From NCBI GenBank assembly GCA_022316685.1, contig JAKJHU010000056.1, positions 2,595,872 to 2,659,871 on the forward strand: a stretch of 64,000 bases of DNA, given 5' to 3'. Shown one piece after another: positions 61,331-64,000 of the stretch; the first letter of the stretch is position 1, and each line of letters begins with the position of its first letter. The notes below the pieces were generated by a model. The model saw only the letters and a program-made list of their open reading frames with translations. It did no database searches and was not told the origin of the DNA. A program made the position numbers and the translations under genes. Source of the DNA: Progne subis subis. Taxonomy: Eukaryota; Chordata; Aves; Passeriformes; Hirundinidae.

Positions 61331-61646
61331 AATGGATATGGTGAAATTTTAGCTATCCACCAAAGATGTGTAAAAAATTGTCATGAAAGTAAAAATAAAT
61401 AAAGCTGTTTTTAAATCAGTCTTGTTTTACATTTCAGTTCAGAATGCGACATTGAACACAAAACTGTCATTGAAGTTTAAAGAAGTCTAACGATACCCAA
61501 ATTACAGCTTTTATGACAAATCTGATGAGAACTGAAACTGATTTGGTTTTAGGTTTAAAGACTTTCACATTCAAATACAGTGTCTCGTTTAGCACAACAC
61601 TTCCTTTGACAGTGATGGGCAACAGTGATGACATATTGCTGTATTT

Positions 61647-61695
61647 TGACATAAGGCACTATGATATGAATATGCCATACACTTGCCTTATGTCA
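61647..61695. repeat. Stem-loop in the PRKAG2 3' UTR (12-base arms)
   Basis: TGACATAAGGCA at 61647-61658 and TGCCTTATGTCA at 61684-61695 are perfect reverse complements with a 25-base spacer. They would form a hairpin in the PRKAG2 3' UTR. Confidence 0.75.
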
Positions 61696-62026
61696 CATAT
61701 ATCCATTGCTGACCAGTGACTTCTGTCAAATACAAAATGAAAAAGTTTCAGAATACAGTGCATTTTAATGAAGGACATCATGTGAAGTCTTCCAGCAAAT
61801 GTTTCGAAGAAGACATTTTGAAATACGAGCCTACATTTTAACATAAGCTTTTGTCATGCTGCTTTTTTTTGCGACATCACTGGGGGGAAGAGACTCATCA
61901 TCCATCACTAAGTCCCAAAACATATTCTCAACCATCCTGCTCTGTTCCATTGCAGTCACTGCTCTCGAGACAAACGACCCAGGAACCCTGTTCAAGTTCT
62001 CCTACAAACGTGTACATTCACAGCAG

Positions 62027-62058
62027 TCATTCGCTCTCGTTCTCCTTTTGTTTGGCAC
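62027..62058 (-). CDS. PRKAG2: PRKAG2 last coding exon (AMPK gamma-2 C-terminus), partial gene
   Basis: PRKAG2 encodes the nucleotide-sensing gamma-2 subunit of AMP-activated protein kinase, with four CBS repeats. Only the final exon is in the window. After acceptor CCCAG it reads, with one base from the previous exon, GAKQKENESE and then TGA at 62029-62027. Human PRKAG2 ends with the closely similar GAKQKETETE, and phase 1 entry matches a split glycine codon. The CBS domains lie to the right, outside the window. The match is short, but it is supported by the splice site, by the phase and by the expected gene order CRYGN-RHEB-PRKAG2. Confidence 0.85.
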
Positions 62059-64000
62059 CTGGGAACACAAGAGGAAAGCAGCTGTCATTTCCTTGGGCAC
62101 ACAGAACTGGAGAAGCTCATTCCAATGGCTGCAACTTCCCCTGATCACATCAGCAGAATTATTGATAAAGAATAAATTGCGGGATTGCTAAATGCCAACG
62201 CGAGACAGAGCGAGGGAGGCTCGAGACCATCACTGCTTTAATTTCATTGCTAAGTCTAAATAACCCTTCTGAGAAGTTACTCCAAGTGCCTTTGAAGATT
62301 CTCCCCAGCACAAAAAAAAAAAAAAAATTAGTTTAAAAACTCCCAACTAAAAACCCACAGCCCAAACCTGTCCTTCAGCTTAGAGCCAAGCTTAATCATC
62401 ATAACAACCCCCAAATAATGAGTCCTGCTTGAGCACAAACTACGTAAGAATTTAGTTTGACTACATTGTGTTGACAGACCCATTTTTCCTGGCTCAGAGG
62501 CAGATTTTGCTTACAGCAGGGATCTGAGAGACCTGTCCAGCAGGACTGTGCAGCATCTCACCTCTTCTCCAGGTACTCAGACATGCTGGGCAATGTCTGA
62601 ACCCTGTGGTGAGCTTGGATTCACCATCCAACTCTAGAGAATAAAAACCTCTTGCCAGAAATCTGGAGTTGCTACTTGTAATGCATAATCAAACACTGAA
62701 AGATTCATTCAATACATCCAGTTTTCACATCACAACTGTTGTTTTTTTCCCAAACACAGGCTGGTCTTAATTCCCGTCAGTCAATAAATTTTCCTTTCCA
62801 GTCACTGAAGAGAACTGGACATGTGATTTATCTGGTGTTCTTAGGAGCAAAGTCACATTTCATACTCTACAAATCAGATTTACATCGCAGACATCCTCCT
62901 TGCATGAGATAAATTCTAATCTAAAATTGGGCAGTTGCCTGTGGAAATGCAATCTGATGCTTAACAGCTCCCAAAAACATCTTCCTTCACCTCCTGTGTT
63001 CCAGGGAGAATCCTGCTCTCTCTGTTGCTCTAACTCCTGTCCCCAGTACCAGACTGTTCTGTGGGCAGTGTGCCAGGCTGACTAAACTGCAGCTTTTCTG
63101 CTGGCTCAGTTTCCTGTCAGCTCAGTGAGTTACAGCAGCTCAGGGATGTCAGAGCATGGTGCTGCCCCACAGTGGGAGCAGGAGCTGCCCTTTGCAATAA
63201 TTCCACAGCACTCTGAGCGCAGAGTTCCAGTGTAGGAGTCCATGTAATTCCGGTTACAACAAAGCTCTTGCTTTGTCAGCATCCAAATGCATCTTTTCTG
63301 TCTGAACTTTGCACCATTAGCACTAAAATCTGCTCTCCTGGGATCCTTCTACCCTCCAGTCATGGAAGGAACTCCCTCCTGCGCCTGGAGAGGCACTGGG
63401 AGGTGTTTTACACCTCCCTTTTCCTTCTCCAGACAAGGATTCCATTTGACCCAGCCCTCTGGGCTGATTTCTCATCCAAGCTTTCATGGACAGCTGGGTT
63501 CCTTGCTCTGCTCTTGCAGGTCATTAAAAGGAAATTGCTGATTGCTTCTCTTCAGAACTGAATATTTCTATTTAAGGTGCATTACCCTTTTCTTTTTAAG
63601 TCTACAGAGGAAAAAACAATTTTACACAATTATGTTATCTATCAGGGCAGGTAAGAGATTTCAGTTAAGCTCACATATAAACTTTTTTTTTTTTTTTTTA
63701 AAGGATGTATCTGCCTCTCTTTGTCTGATTTTGTTTTGAGACAAAATAGTAATAACCTTCCAGACATTCTGCCCCCCTCACAGAGCCAAAACAAGGCTTC
63801 GCTTTACAAGTTCTTGTGACACTGAAGTTAACTTATGAGATAGAAGTGAAGTTACAATTAGAACATAAAGCAGGTTAAGAACTCGAGCAAAACTTAAAAC
63901 CAAAACCAAACAAAACCCAGCCAAACCAACCCCCCCCAACCAAGATAAAAGTAGTAGAAATAAACCTATTGCTGGATACTCTTGTCAAAAGGAATATGAT
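62059..64000 (-). other. PRKAG2: PRKAG2 last intron (partial)
   Basis: No exon encoding the expected CBS-4 end (a SLSDILQAL-like peptide) could be found up to the window edge, so this is read as intron. It contains a poly(A) run near 62311-62327 and a poly(T) run near 63684-63699. Confidence 0.7.

Noticed and set aside
1..64000. CRISPR arrays, operons, phage genes or tRNA genes
   Set aside because: No regularly spaced repeats, clustered bacterial genes or tRNA cloverleaf consensus boxes were recognised. The window is a vertebrate gene region.
62059..64000. An upstream PRKAG2 CBS-domain exon
   Set aside because: I looked on the minus strand for a SLSDILQAL-like peptide followed by a donor and found none, so the exon must lie beyond the window.

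Overview
This is vertebrate nuclear DNA and almost certainly avian. It has intron-split genes with canonical GT/AG junctions, AATAAA poly(A) signals, a CpG-island promoter, and several decayed CR1 LINE copies whose sequence matches the CR1 families typical of birds. Nothing prokaryotic was seen: no operons, no CRISPR array and no phage.

Three known genes can be read from the sequence, all on the minus strand. They are in the same order as in human 7q36: CRYGN, then RHEB, then PRKAG2. (1) CRYGN (gamma-N crystallin, lens) is complete, with coding exons at 10436-10456, 9731-9979, 7850-7995 and 2715-2850. They join in frame to 183 residues, with a TATA box at 10533-10540 and a poly(A) signal at 2636-2641. 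(2) RHEB (small GTPase, activator of mTORC1) is complete. Eight coding exons lie between 54090 and 16626 and join in frame to 184 residues ending in the CSVM prenylation box. (3) PRKAG2 (AMPK gamma-2 subunit) is represented only by its last coding exon (62027-62058) and its 3' UTR; the rest lies to the right of the window. RHEB and AMPK act on the same growth pathway from opposite sides, but nothing here shows joint regulation.

Layout: 1-2.6 kb, no gene seen; 2.6-10.5 kb, CRYGN; 10.5-16.1 kb, intergenic with two decayed CR1 copies; 16.1-54.3 kb, RHEB, with a 17.8-kb first intron holding CpG-rich islands, a 70-bp near-perfect palindrome, an LTR-like remnant and CR1 copies; 53.7-54.6 kb, the RHEB CpG island with CCAAT boxes, a GC box and a CACGTG E-box; 54.6-55.07 kb, a polypyrimidine tandem repeat just upstream of RHEB; 55.1-60.9 kb, intergenic; 60.95-62.06 kb, the end of PRKAG2; 62.06-64 kb, PRKAG2 intron.

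I found no convincing new biological system. The items most worth checking are the 70-bp palindrome, the polypyrimidine/G-rich repeat beside the RHEB promoter, and the CpG-rich block in RHEB intron 1. The assignments rest on recognising the protein families and on splice phases that fit. No database search was run.
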